Positions 17,384-26,093 of a stretch of DNA of 54,861 nucleotides are shown here, piece by piece. Origin of the DNA: Acidobacteriota bacterium (GTDB lineage Bacteria; Acidobacteriota; UBA6911; RPQK01; JAJDTT01); NCBI GenBank assembly GCA_028874215.1, contig JAPPLF010000064.1, positions 1 through 54,861 on the forward strand. The letters run 5' to 3'. Each line of letters starts with the position of its first letter. The first letter of the stretch is position 1. The position numbers were made by a program, and so were the translations under genes. Below the pieces are notes generated by a model, which was not told the origin of the DNA, did no database searches, and was given only the letters and a program-made list of their open reading frames with translations.

Positions 17384-17690
17384 AAGCGGCTCTCTCCCGT
17401 CTCGACGCCTTGCGGTTGCTGATGATGCTTCCGAACTGCTCCCCGCTCTCGTAATCGACTCCCGGGCAAGCATGAACCACGATCAACACCACCGGGCCCA
17501 CCATGCCCATGTTTCGCCATCCTGGCTCGTCCGGACCCGGATCATCTCGTGTAATGGCGAGTGCATTTGCGACTATACTCATCCTAGTGATGCATTCGCG
17601 ACTGGTCAGTTTGTCCCTGCTGGCAGTACATCCAGAGTTCAAGAGAGGTTTGATGCAGCGGCTGTTTGGCGTGAAGTCCAGTCCGATCGT
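17340..17690 (-). pseudogene. BrnT-like toxin remnant, frameshifted
   Basis: The C-terminal part is clear on the minus strand: 'MSIVANALAITRDDP', 'WRNMGMVGPVVLIVVHA', 'GVDYESGEQFGSIIS' and 'RKASRRERAAYEEG', the usual BrnT (type II ribonuclease toxin) ending. The N-terminal 'FEWD..KA..N..KHGV' part is not in that frame. A degraded 'DWTSRQTAAASNLS' is found in another frame near 17640-17690, followed by stops. At least one frameshift therefore separates the halves and the toxin is not intact. It is the partner of the BrnA-like remnant. Confidence 0.65.
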
Positions 17691-17723
17691 TGGCAAGACC
17701 AATGTTTGACAAGGAAATGAAAC

Positions 17724-17951
17724 ATGGATGCTGAACTCATTCAATCCGATCCCGCAGTCATGATGGGCAAGCCCGTGGTTGCAGGGACACGAGTTACCGT
17801 TGAATTGATTCTGGAAAAACTCTCTGCTGGTGAGACCGTGGACCAGATTCTCGAGGCTCATCCCCGCCTGACCAGGGAAGGCGTCCTGGCAGCCTTGAGT
17901 TTCGCAGCTCGCGCCCTGCGGGCTGATGTCGTTTATCCGACCGTCGGGTAG
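17724..17951 (+). CDS. DUF433 antitoxin
   Basis: 75 residues with the typical DUF433 pattern: 'IQSDPAVMMGKPVVAGTRVTVELILEKLSAGET' (read as two parts) and a C-terminal helix-turn-helix-like half ('ILEAHPRLTREGVLAALSFAA'). This family is the antitoxin partner of DUF5615 PIN-like toxins and also binds its own promoter in related modules (family knowledge). An AAGGAAATGAAAC stretch precedes the ATG. It is followed after 5 bases by the toxin gene, so the pair is an operon. Confidence 0.88.
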   Translation: MDAELIQSDPAVMMGKPVVAGTRVTVELILEKLSAGETVDQILEAHPRLTREGVLAALSFAARALRADVVYPTVG

Positions 17952-17956
17952 AGCAC

Positions 17957-18322
17957 GTGAACCTGCTGGCGGACGAAGGCGTGGACCGACTCATCGTTGA
18001 CCGCTTGCGGCAGGATGGCCACACCGTGCAGTACGTTGCAGAGATGGAACCAGGAATTGATGACGCTGCCGTGCTGCGACGAGCTACCCAGCATGGCGCC
18101 CTGCTGATTACGGCGGATAAAGACTTCGGCGAATTCGTGTTTCGCATGGGACAGATCCACACCGGTGTAGTGCTCCTTCGCTTGACAGGCTTGCCTGGGG
18201 AAACGAAGGCGCGAATCGTATCCGCTATCCTCGCCGAACGAAACCGCGAACTCCTCGCTGCTTTCAGTGTCATTTCCCCGGGGACGGTACGGATTCGTCC
18301 GCAGGCGGGAAGCGTTCATTGA
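17957..18322 (+). CDS. DUF5615 PIN-like toxin (GTG start)
   Basis: 121 residues starting at GTG 17957. It has 'LLADEGVDRLIVDRLRQDGH' at the N-terminus and 'LLITADKDFGEFVF' in the middle, giving the acidic residues (Asp5, Glu6, and the Asp pair in 'ADKDFGE') typical of the Mut7-C/PIN-like nuclease fold. The toxin presumably cleaves RNA (family inference). The frame is intact, unlike the neighbouring BrnT. It lies immediately downstream of the DUF433 antitoxin gene. Confidence 0.85.
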   Translation: MNLLADEGVDRLIVDRLRQDGHTVQYVAEMEPGIDDAAVLRRATQHGALLITADKDFGEFVFRMGQIHTGVVLLRLTGLPGETKARIVSAILAERNRELLAAFSVISPGTVRIRPQAGSVH

Positions 18323-18337
18323 GATAACGTGAGATCG

Positions 18338-18655
18338 ATGCGACGCGACATCGTTTCAGCTATCGACCGGGGTGACTACCTCATCGAAATCGAGTTCGAG
18401 AATGGCCGACATGGAACCGTTGACTTCTCGAATTACCTGGACCGGCAAGGAGTATTTCAACGATTCAGGGACCTTGAGTTCTTCCGGAGCTTCGCCATCA
18501 ACCGGGAGCTCGGAGTTCTCACGTGGGGCGACGAGATCGACATCGCACCGGAAACCTTGTATTCCAAGGCTACTGGAACCGCTCTTCCGGAATGGATGCA
18601 TACGGGCAAAGAGACTCTGGCGAACCCACGGTCGCCGACACGCGGGCGAACCTGA
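18338..18655 (+). CDS. DUF2442 protein
   Basis: About 105 residues. The core 'LIEIEFENGRHGTVDFSNYL', 'GVFQRFRDLEFFRSF' and 'LTWGDEIDIAPETLY' is the DUF2442 pattern, which usually ends near 'LPEWM'. The extra 15 residues after that are Arg/Thr rich and may be a read-through extension. DUF2442 genes often sit beside a DUF4160 gene in a putative toxin-antitoxin pair; no DUF4160 is visible here. ATG 18338 is preferred to GTG 18329. It lies 15 bases after the toxin gene. Confidence 0.78.
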   Translation: MRRDIVSAIDRGDYLIEIEFENGRHGTVDFSNYLDRQGVFQRFRDLEFFRSFAINRELGVLTWGDEIDIAPETLYSKATGTALPEWMHTGKETLANPRSPTRGRT

Positions 18656-18667
18656 TCGAAACGACTA

Positions 18668-20490
18668 ATGACACTACCCTCCTTCCAGGAAGACCTGATC
18701 TCCCGACTACGGGCACTGGGTCTCCTGCAGAACCTCGGCTACGAGTACCTCACCCGGAAGAAGCGGACGACGCCCGGGGCGGGCGGCTGGGCGGCGTTCT
18801 CCTGAAACGCGTACTGGCGGAGCAACCCCGCAGGCAGAACGTCATCCGCTTCAAGAAGCGCGAACACACCTTCAGCGAGGGCAACATTCTTGCCGCCGGC
18901 CCGACATCGTGCTCTTCGTCAACGGGATCCCCCTGGTGGTCATCGAGTGCAAGCGGCCGGACATGAAGGACCCCATCGCTCAGGCCGTCAGCCAGCAGAT
19001 TCGAAACCAGCAACAGAACCAGATTCCCCACCTTTTTTTTCGCGCAGTTGCTCCTTGCCGTCTCGAAGAACGAAGCCAATTACGCCACGGTGGGAACTCC
19101 ACCCAAGTTCTGGTCGGCATGGAAGAAAGACTTCGGTGAGAGGGATCTGGCCGACCTGAACGAGAAGGTGAATCTCCCGCTCAGCGAAAGGCAGATCGAC
19201 AGAATCTGCGCTTCCCGGGACCTCGGGCGAGAGCACGTGGCGAGCTACGGCCGCCTGGAACGCCAAGTGACGCCGCAGGACAGGGCGCTCTACTCACTGT
19301 GCCGCAGAGAGCGGCTTCTGGAACTGGTCCATGGTTCCATGGTCTTCGACGCAGGAGAGAAAAAGGTCGCCCGGTACCAGCAGTATTTCTGCGTCAGGAA
19401 GATCCTCGACCGGGTGCGGCGAACCCGGCGGGACGGATCCCGCCAAGGGGGGATCGTTTGGCATACCCAGGGCAGCGGTAAAAGCCTGACCATGGTGATG
19501 TTGGCCGAGGCATTGGCCCTGGAACCAAGCATCGACGACTACAAGATCGTATTGGTGACCGACCGCGTCGATCTCGACGACCAGATCTACAAGACCTTCC
19601 GCCACTGCGGCACCCAGCCCGTCCAGGCGAGAACCGGCAAACACCTGGGTGGGCTGCTCATGAACGACAAGGCTCAGATCATCACCGCGGTGATCGACAA
19701 GTTCGAGCTGGCGGTCGGCAAAGCCGGCGTGCGCAATGAACATCCAAACATCTTCGTCCTGGTGGACGAGAGCCACCGGGGGCATTTCGGGGAGATGCAC
19801 GCCAAGATGAAGCTGGCGCTCCCCAACGCCTGTTTCATCGGCTTCACCGGCACGCCGGTCATGCGGAAGGACCGGAACACGATCCAACGATTCGGAGGTT
19901 TGATCGACGCCTACACCTTGGAGCAGGCGGTGCAGGACAAGGCTGTGGTTCCGCTGCTCTACGAAGGCCGGCACGTCGATCAGAAGGTCGACACCGAGGC
20001 GGTCGATGACTGGTTCGAGCGTATCACGGAGCGTCTCACCGACCGGCAGAAAGGAGACCTGAAGCGGAAGTTCTCGTCCAGCGACCAGTTGAACAAGGCC
20101 GAGCAGAAGGTCATGCGAATCGCCTGGGACGTCAGTGAGCATGATGCCGACAACTGGCGCTCCACTCCCTACCAGGCCCAACTCGTCGCGCAGGGCAAGG
20201 CTACGGCGCTCCTGTACAAGCGGTTCGTCGACGAGTTCGGCATGGTCACCAGCGAGGTGCTGATCTCCGGACCGGATGATCGAGAGGGGGAAACGGACGT
20301 CCACGAAGAGTCCAGGGACCTGGTCAAGGTTTTCCGGAAAAGGATGATGGCGAAATATGGCAGCGAGAAGGAGTACAACCGCCAGATCATCAGCGCCTTC
20401 AAGAATGCCGAGACGCCCGAGATCATCATCGTCGTCGACAAGTTGCTGACAGGCTTCGATGCGCCGCGCAACACCGTCCTCTACTTCCTC
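18668..20490 (+). pseudogene. hsdR: type I restriction endonuclease HsdR, frameshifted and truncated
   Basis: Pieces of HsdR occur in three frames. 'FQEDLISRLRALG' starts in one frame, 'VLLKRVLAEQ' and 'KKREHTFSEGNI' lie in the next, and 'IVLFVNGIPLVVIECKRP' (nuclease-domain Glu-x-Lys) in the third. After a run of eight T (19032-19039) the frame shifts again to 'LLLAVSKNEANYATVG'. From there the motor is readable: 'TQGSGKSL' (Walker A), 'LVDESHRG' (DExH), 'GFTGTP' and 'DKLLTGFDAPRNTVLY'. The match stops there, losing the C-terminal half. No HsdM or HsdS is in the window. It is clearly dead as a restriction enzyme. Confidence 0.88.
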
Positions 20491-20651
20491 ACAAGCTGCC
20501 CTCGTCCGTTTCTTCGTCCCGTTACCGCCGAATGGTACTCCGCTTGGACACGGTCACGGAAGCAACCCGGATTCAGGCCGCCCGTATCAGCTCTTCCGGA
20601 CGGCGCCAGAACCTTATTGCGAGTGAGATTGCGGCTATACTCGGCCCTAAG

Positions 20652-21500
20652 GTGCGGTGGAGACTCGGCTGTTTTTTCCTGCTGGCGGCTATGACTGCGG
20701 GAGCGAATGCCAGCGACAAGGAGGAGTGGGTCCAACTCTTCAACGGCAGGAACCTGGACGGCTGGGTCCCCAAGGTTCGCGGCCACGAGACGGGAGTCAA
20801 TTTCGGAAACACCTTCCGTGTCACGGACGGGGTGATGCAGGTCGGCTACGAGACGTACGAAGGTCCCTTTGACGCACGATTCGGCCACATCTTCTACGAG
20901 CGTCCGTTCTCCTACTACATTCTCGTCGTGGAATACCGGTTTGTGGGCCAACAGGCAAAGGGCGGTCCGGAATGGGCCCTTCGCAACAGCGGCATCATGA
21001 TGCACTCGCCGGCCCCGGAGACAATGGGCCGCAACCAGGACTTCCCGATCTCCATCGAAGTTCAACTGTTGGGGGGAGACGGGGAACGGGAGCGGACCAC
21101 CATGAACCTCTGCACACCGGGGACGAACGTGGTGATCAACGGCAAACTCGAGACGAGGCACTGCATCAAGTCCCGGTCGAAGACCTATCACGGGGAGCAA
21201 TGGGTCCGGGCTGAGGTGATGGTGCTGGGCAGCTCCGTGATCCGGCACATCGCCGAGGGAGAGGTCGTCCTGGAGTACGAGATGCCGCAGATCGGCGGCG
21301 GGGCCGTCGACGGTCACGACCCGGCATTCAAGCGGGACGGCGAACTGCTCGAGAGCGGCTACATCTCATTGCAGAGCGAGAGCCACCCCATCGAGTTCCG
21401 CAAGGTCGAGTTGCTGAACCTGGCGGGATGCATGGATCCGGACGCGTCGAACTACAAGAGCTACTACGTCAAGTCCGAGCCGGATACCTGCCGATACTAG
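20652..21500 (+). CDS. secreted DUF1080 (3-keto-disaccharide hydrolase-like) protein
   Basis: About 282 residues from a proposed GTG at 20652 that gives a clean signal peptide (RWRLGCFFLLAAMTAGANA). 'WVQLFNGRNLDGWVPK' is the DUF1080 opening, and the LamG-like sandwich continues with 'SGIMMHSP' and 'FPISIEVQLLGGDGE' to 'GYISLQSESHPIEFRKVELL'. The family acts on glycosides or 3-keto-glycosides outside the cell. The protein ends in a 'GCMDPDASNY...CRY' tail, a short Cys-bounded motif found at the C-termini of many secreted environmental proteins. The ORF upstream of 20652 runs into the HsdR wreck and is not part of this gene. Confidence 0.78.
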   Translation: MRWRLGCFFLLAAMTAGANASDKEEWVQLFNGRNLDGWVPKVRGHETGVNFGNTFRVTDGVMQVGYETYEGPFDARFGHIFYERPFSYYILVVEYRFVGQQAKGGPEWALRNSGIMMHSPAPETMGRNQDFPISIEVQLLGGDGERERTTMNLCTPGTNVVINGKLETRHCIKSRSKTYHGEQWVRAEVMVLGSSVIRHIAEGEVVLEYEMPQIGGGAVDGHDPAFKRDGELLESGYISLQSESHPIEFRKVELLNLAGCMDPDASNYKSYYVKSEPDTCRY

Positions 21501-21684
21501 TCCGGCGGTTCCCGGAACCGGCGGCGTTCCCGACAGCTTCGACGCAGTGATCGCTACCGGCGCACAAGCGTCCTCGACGAGACCGGGCTTGCTATATTGG
21601 AAACAGAACTCTCCGGACAGGTGATTGATTTGGGTCTCTGGACAACGCTCTACCTCATCCAAGTCAGGGCCGGGAGCTAATGCG
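21501..21684. other. intergenic region before the Fic gene
   Basis: A TATATT near 21592-21597 could serve as a -10 element, but no convincing -35 is visible. No gene or family repeat is seen. Confidence 0.3.
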
Positions 21685-23292
21685 ATGAAGCGTGTCTGTC
21701 CAATTTCAGGAGAACTGGCAGAGATCGTCGAGTCCAATGACGAGGTCATCGTCGAGCAGGCGAAACTTGGACGGTACATCCTGGACGCGGGTGCACACTC
21801 GGCACTTTCGTCTGACACCGTAACAAGAACGCGCATGGCCAGGTGGATCGCGGAATCCCACTCGCTCGGCATCAATATCCCACGACTCACCGTCGAGCAC
21901 GTTCATTTCTTCCAACGTCTCACGGATCTGGAGGCACGGATTTCGAATTGGCGCGACCGGCGCCACGAGGTGAAATCAACAGATGACGAACGTCTTTGGA
22001 AGAAGCTGAGGCTCGAATGGAACTACAACAGCAACCACATCGAGGGGAACCCCCTCACCTATCACGAAACTGAATTGCTACTCATGTTCGGCCGCACGGC
22101 TGGAGGACACCCGTTACGGGATTACGCGGAGATGAAAGCGCACGACGTGGCCATCGACCACACCCGGCGACTCGCACAAGGGGAGCGGCTTCTGGGCGAG
22201 GGCGATATACGGGATCTAAACCAGATTCTGCTCAAGGAGCCGTTCTGGCAAACGGCTGAAACACCGGACGGCCAGCCGACGCGAAAGCGCATCGTTCCGG
22301 GTCAATACAAGACACAACCAAACCATGTCCGAACCGCCACAGGTGAACTGCATCGATTCGCGGAACCTGAGGACACGCCTGCCCGGATGGCCGAATGGAC
22401 CCGTAAATTCCACCGGGACCTGGCGCGGCACGCGTACCCATTGCCCATGTTCCTCGCCGAATCACACTGGCGCTTCTTGCGCATTCATCCATTCGACGAC
22501 GGCAATGGGCGCACGGCGCGGTTGCTCGCCAACTACGCACTGCTTCGGAGAGACCTTCCGCCCATCGTCATCAGAAGCCGAGAAAAAGACCACTACATAG
22601 GTGCACTTCAAAACGCCGATGTGGATCGAAGGCTACCACTCGCCGACTTCATGCTGCGGAACCTCTTGAGATCTATTGATCTTGCCATTCGAGCCGCGAA
22701 GGGGAAATCGATCCGCGAACCCGAGGACATGGTCAAGGAAATCGGCATCTTTGTGCGAAGAAAAAAGGGACCCGACCCGAACAAGTCCGATCTCGACATG
22801 CTCGATGACGTTTTTCTGATGCACGTGAATCCAGTCATTCAAACGTTGGACAGTCGATTTGAATCCTTGTCCCCGCTGTTTAGACGGTATTACGCGCTCT
22901 CATACCTGTCACAGGGATCGAACTCGGTTCAATCCGGCAATCTGTTCGAGAGGGAGAATTGGGAAAACACCAAGCAGTCCCACATCGTGATCCCAGGATT
23001 CAGCCTAATCAATGAGCAGGAACTCACGCTCAAGCAAGAATATCGCTTCCAGGAATACACCGGAACCGGGGACACCCGTTTCGACTTGACACGATCCGTG
23101 ACCTGGAAACTGGGCTCCGAAGGATTCCTGTTTGAGATAACGACCAACAGAGCAGGCCCCGCGGCAATAAGCCAACGGATCGCATACTCGGAACTCGAAG
23201 GCCAAACCACAGCAATGGAGCCGACGATCGACCAGATTTGCCGAAGCATGATGAATGAAATCGATGGCCGGTCGAAGGGACTGATTCAGTAG
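21685..23292 (+). CDS. Fic/DOC-family protein with N-terminal inhibitory helix (class II-like)
   Basis: 535 residues from ATG 21685 (GGGAG about eight bases upstream). The Fic motif 'HPFDDGNGRTARLL' starts at His268 and is complete. The inhibitory motif [S/T]xxxE[G/N] is present as 'SNHIEGN' (Ser116, Glu120), N-terminal to the core, as in class II Fic proteins. An N-terminal region of about 100 residues and a long C-terminal region (about 350-535, including 'RRKKGPDPNKSDLDMLDDVF') flank it. The activity is probably AMP transfer from ATP to a hydroxyl on a protein (family inference); the target is unknown. GC is visibly lower than in the metabolic genes, suggesting an accessory gene. Confidence 0.88.
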   Translation: MKRVCPISGELAEIVESNDEVIVEQAKLGRYILDAGAHSALSSDTVTRTRMARWIAESHSLGINIPRLTVEHVHFFQRLTDLEARISNWRDRRHEVKSTDDERLWKKLRLEWNYNSNHIEGNPLTYHETELLLMFGRTAGGHPLRDYAEMKAHDVAIDHTRRLAQGERLLGEGDIRDLNQILLKEPFWQTAETPDGQPTRKRIVPGQYKTQPNHVRTATGELHRFAEPEDTPARMAEWTRKFHRDLARHAYPLPMFLAESHWRFLRIHPFDDGNGRTARLLANYALLRRDLPPIVIRSREKDHYIGALQNADVDRRLPLADFMLRNLLRSIDLAIRAAKGKSIREPEDMVKEIGIFVRRKKGPDPNKSDLDMLDDVFLMHVNPVIQTLDSRFESLSPLFRRYYALSYLSQGSNSVQSGNLFERENWENTKQSHIVIPGFSLINEQELTLKQEYRFQEYTGTGDTRFDLTRSVTWKLGSEGFLFEITTNRAGPAAISQRIAYSELEGQTTAMEPTIDQICRSMMNEIDGRSKGLIQ

Positions 23293-23479
23293 CTGAGAGT
23301 ATCCGGACTCGGACACCACCAAGGGTCGCCTTTCCGGACTTGCCCAAATAGCTGAATCGTGTGGGCAATTATTTTGATCTCGGGTTGTCGGACTTGTGGC
23401 GGGCTTCGACAAGAACTGAACGCGACAATCCTCCCCGATCATCGCGCTCCGAGATGAGAAACTCGGGCTCGCGAATGTC

Positions 23480-24280
23480 ATGGATCAAACAGATCTCCCC
23501 CCTGACCATCAGTTGACCGTCTCCGTAGACAATCTGACGTTCAGCTACGGGAGCAACCGGGTCCTGCACGGGTTGTCGTTCGCCCTGGGCAAAGGCGACG
23601 TGGTGGGGCTGCTGGGACCCAACGGCGCGGGGAAGAGCACGACCATCAAGGTCCTGACCGGGATCCTGCCACCGGACGAAGGATCGGTTCGCGTCGCCGG
23701 TTATTCCATGCCGGGCGAGGTTGTGGAGGCCAAGAAACGGATCGGGTACGTACCCGAAGCCGCGGCGCTTTTCGAAAGCCTCTCGGGACAGGAATTCCTG
23801 GAGCTCATGGGCCGCCTGCAGGAAGTGCCGGAAGAGCTGCTTCAATTCCGAATCGCCCGATTCCTCGAGCAATTCGACTTGGCCGGAGTCCGCCTCCGGC
23901 GTCTGGACGGCTACTCCAAGGGGATGCGCCAGAAGGTGCTCCTGAGCGCGGCCCTCCTTCACAATCCCGACGTTTTGATGCTGGACGAACCCCTCTCCGG
24001 CTTGGACGTCAACGCCGGACTCATGGTTCGGGACCTCATCGCCGCCCTGGCCGCGGAGGGCAAGACCGTACTCTACAGCTCGCACGTCCTGGACGTGGTG
24101 GAGCGGGTGTGCGACCGCGCCTTGATCATCCACGAAGGCCGCCTCATCGCGGACGGGTCGCTGGAATCACTGAAGGTTTCCACCCGGAAGGGCCGTCTCG
24201 AAGACGTTTTTCGCCAACTGACCGATGAGGAAGGGACGGTGAGCGGCGTTTCGGAAATCATCGAGGCTCTCCGGTCATGA
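23480..24280 (+). CDS. ABC transporter ATP-binding protein
   Basis: 266 residues. Walker A is 'GPNGAGKSTT' (about 50-59), the signature is 'YSKGMRQKV' (about 145-153), Walker B is 'VLMLDEPLSGLD' (about 165-176), and a switch His follows in 'YSSHVLDVVE'. It is the ATPase of an ABC-2-type exporter. It overlaps the permease gene by four bases (ATGA), so the two are translationally coupled. No substrate-binding protein is nearby, which fits export. Upstream is about 190 bases with nothing recognisable. Confidence 0.93.
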   Translation: MDQTDLPPDHQLTVSVDNLTFSYGSNRVLHGLSFALGKGDVVGLLGPNGAGKSTTIKVLTGILPPDEGSVRVAGYSMPGEVVEAKKRIGYVPEAAALFESLSGQEFLELMGRLQEVPEELLQFRIARFLEQFDLAGVRLRRLDGYSKGMRQKVLLSAALLHNPDVLMLDEPLSGLDVNAGLMVRDLIAALAAEGKTVLYSSHVLDVVERVCDRALIIHEGRLIADGSLESLKVSTRKGRLEDVFRQLTDEEGTVSGVSEIIEALRS

Positions 24281-25983
24281 AGGCAATTCTCATGAAAGCG
24301 CTTCGTTCGCTGAGCAAACGGCTCTTCCACGGCCCGGAGTTCACCGCGCAGCTGCGACGATTCGGAATCGAGCCCCGCCGATACTGGATCCTGGTCGATC
24401 TGTTCGAGACGCTCGGCAAGCGGCAGGAAGTGGCGCGGATGGGTTCCGACGCCTTCACTATGCGCACCTTCACGATCATCTGGTTCTTTCTTTCAGGTGG
24501 AATAGGCATTGTGATGGCAGCGTTTGGCGCCAACGCCGGAGTCTACCTCCTGACCTTTCTCGCGCTCACCGCTTTCCAACTCAGCATGTTGCTGATCCCC
24601 GAGATCGCCGAGGGACTCGTGAACCCGGTCGAGGGACTGATTCTGGCTCATCAGCCGGTCAACGGCGCCACATGGCTCGCTGCCAAACTCACCCATCTCT
24701 TCAGGATCGTGGGCTACGTGGTGGCAGGGGTCAACGTCGTGCCGGCGCTCGTTCCCCTTCTCGGTCCCAGCGGAGAAGGGTTTCGGCCATTGGTTTATCC
24801 CTTCCTGCATCTTATGGCGGCTCTCGGGATCGGGCTGGTGGTCGGGTTTCTCTGCTGCAGCCTCTTCGGGTGGTTGGTCCGCTTCATTCCCGTCCGGCGT
24901 CTCAAGGCGGCCGCGGCCATGGTCCAAGTCATACCCATGTTGATTGGGGCAGGTCTTCAGTTCTTGAGTGCGTCGGGTGTGCTCGTGAACAACCTGGAGC
25001 GTTGGTTGATCTCCATCGAGCCGCCCGAAGCCTGGTTCGGAATCGGCAACGCGGTTCCCGGGGGATTCCCGGCTCTGCTGGGTGTGATGGTCTTTGCGCT
25101 CATGGCGGTTGCCGTCGTGCCAGGGCTGCGGGCACTCTCCGTGGATCATTTGATCCGCGTCTCGAGTCTGATGCGCTCGGGAGCCCGGGTGCGCAGGCGC
25201 GTGCGGAGAGGATGGCCGATGGGGCCACGAATCGCCAGGTTCGCCGGCGGTCAGGCCGGCCGCGCCGGTTACGAGTATCTGCGCTCGATGGCTTTGAGAG
25301 ACTGGCAATTCCGGAAGAACATGGCCGTGAATACGCCGTATCTGTTCATCGGCCTCATCGGCCTGCTCGTCGTGGGCACCGAAACCACTCCATTCGCCGC
25401 CGGCTTCGCCTACACTCACTTTCTGCCCCATCTGATCGGTTTGATGGTTTTTGTCACCTGCCTTTACTTGGCGTATGGCAACGACTACAAGGCGGTCTGG
25501 ACGTTTGGCATCGTTCCAGGTTCGTCTTTCCGTCCGTTCGCGAGGGGAATCCATGGGGGACTCTGGCTCCTGCTGGTACTTTTTCCCAACCTGGCCTGCT
25601 TCATCGTGCTGACCTGGTCCTGGGGCGTCAGAGATGCGCTGTGGGTCATCGCTTACAGCACCGCGGTGGCCTCCCTGTATCTGGCCGTCGGCCTCCGATT
25701 GATCGACGGGATCCCCTTCGGAAAAAAGACCCCGCCCGCCCGGCAGGTCGTCACCGTGGCGATGATGATGGTTTACTTCTTGGTTCTGAGTGTCGCCATC
25801 GGAATCCAGTACCTCGTGTTCCGTTCCGTCGTGGCGGTTGCCGCCGTGACGGTCCTCGTGAGTGTTGGGGCCTACTTTCTGACCATGGCGACGCTGGCCG
25901 ATTTCGAGTCCCGCATTCGGCAAGGCCTGATTCCGGGTGCGGGGCGACAATTCCTCGCCTTCGTCCAACCGAAAACGCCATGA
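24277..25983 (+). CDS. ABC-2-type membrane permease
   Basis: 568 residues with about twelve hydrophobic segments in two clusters (about 60-290 and 355-550) separated by a basic cytoplasmic loop (about 295-325, 'RSGARVRRRVRRG'). It starts inside the stop of the ATPase gene. Its size, about twice that of a usual ABC-2 permease, suggests that a single chain supplies both halves of the channel (inference). The cargo is unknown. Confidence 0.8.
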   Translation: MKAILMKALRSLSKRLFHGPEFTAQLRRFGIEPRRYWILVDLFETLGKRQEVARMGSDAFTMRTFTIIWFFLSGGIGIVMAAFGANAGVYLLTFLALTAFQLSMLLIPEIAEGLVNPVEGLILAHQPVNGATWLAAKLTHLFRIVGYVVAGVNVVPALVPLLGPSGEGFRPLVYPFLHLMAALGIGLVVGFLCCSLFGWLVRFIPVRRLKAAAAMVQVIPMLIGAGLQFLSASGVLVNNLERWLISIEPPEAWFGIGNAVPGGFPALLGVMVFALMAVAVVPGLRALSVDHLIRVSSLMRSGARVRRRVRRGWPMGPRIARFAGGQAGRAGYEYLRSMALRDWQFRKNMAVNTPYLFIGLIGLLVVGTETTPFAAGFAYTHFLPHLIGLMVFVTCLYLAYGNDYKAVWTFGIVPGSSFRPFARGIHGGLWLLLVLFPNLACFIVLTWSWGVRDALWVIAYSTAVASLYLAVGLRLIDGIPFGKKTPPARQVVTVAMMMVYFLVLSVAIGIQYLVFRSVVAVAAVTVLVSVGAYFLTMATLADFESRIRQGLIPGAGRQFLAFVQPKTP

Positions 25984-26040
25984 AGGACAGCACGGGCAAA
26001 GTGCTGCTGGATGTGCGATCGACGCAAACCCGGATGAAGA

Positions 26041-26093
26041 CACCCGCCAAGTAGGCCCGGCGCGGCTTCCGTAGCCGCCGGCCCTCGCCGCCG
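26041..26093. repeat. hairpin between convergent genes, resembling the intergenic repeat family
   Basis: CGGCT (26063-26067) pairs with AGCCG (26073-26077) around a TCCGT loop, in a GC-rich frame like the repeat units at 9338 and 44170. It lies between the permease and the convergent enolase-superfamily gene and may act as a shared terminator. Membership in the family is tentative. Confidence 0.4.

Noticed and set aside
16985-17422. 145-codon plus-strand frame over the BrnTA region
   Set aside because: It is antisense to the BrnA-like remnant and shows no protein motif of its own.
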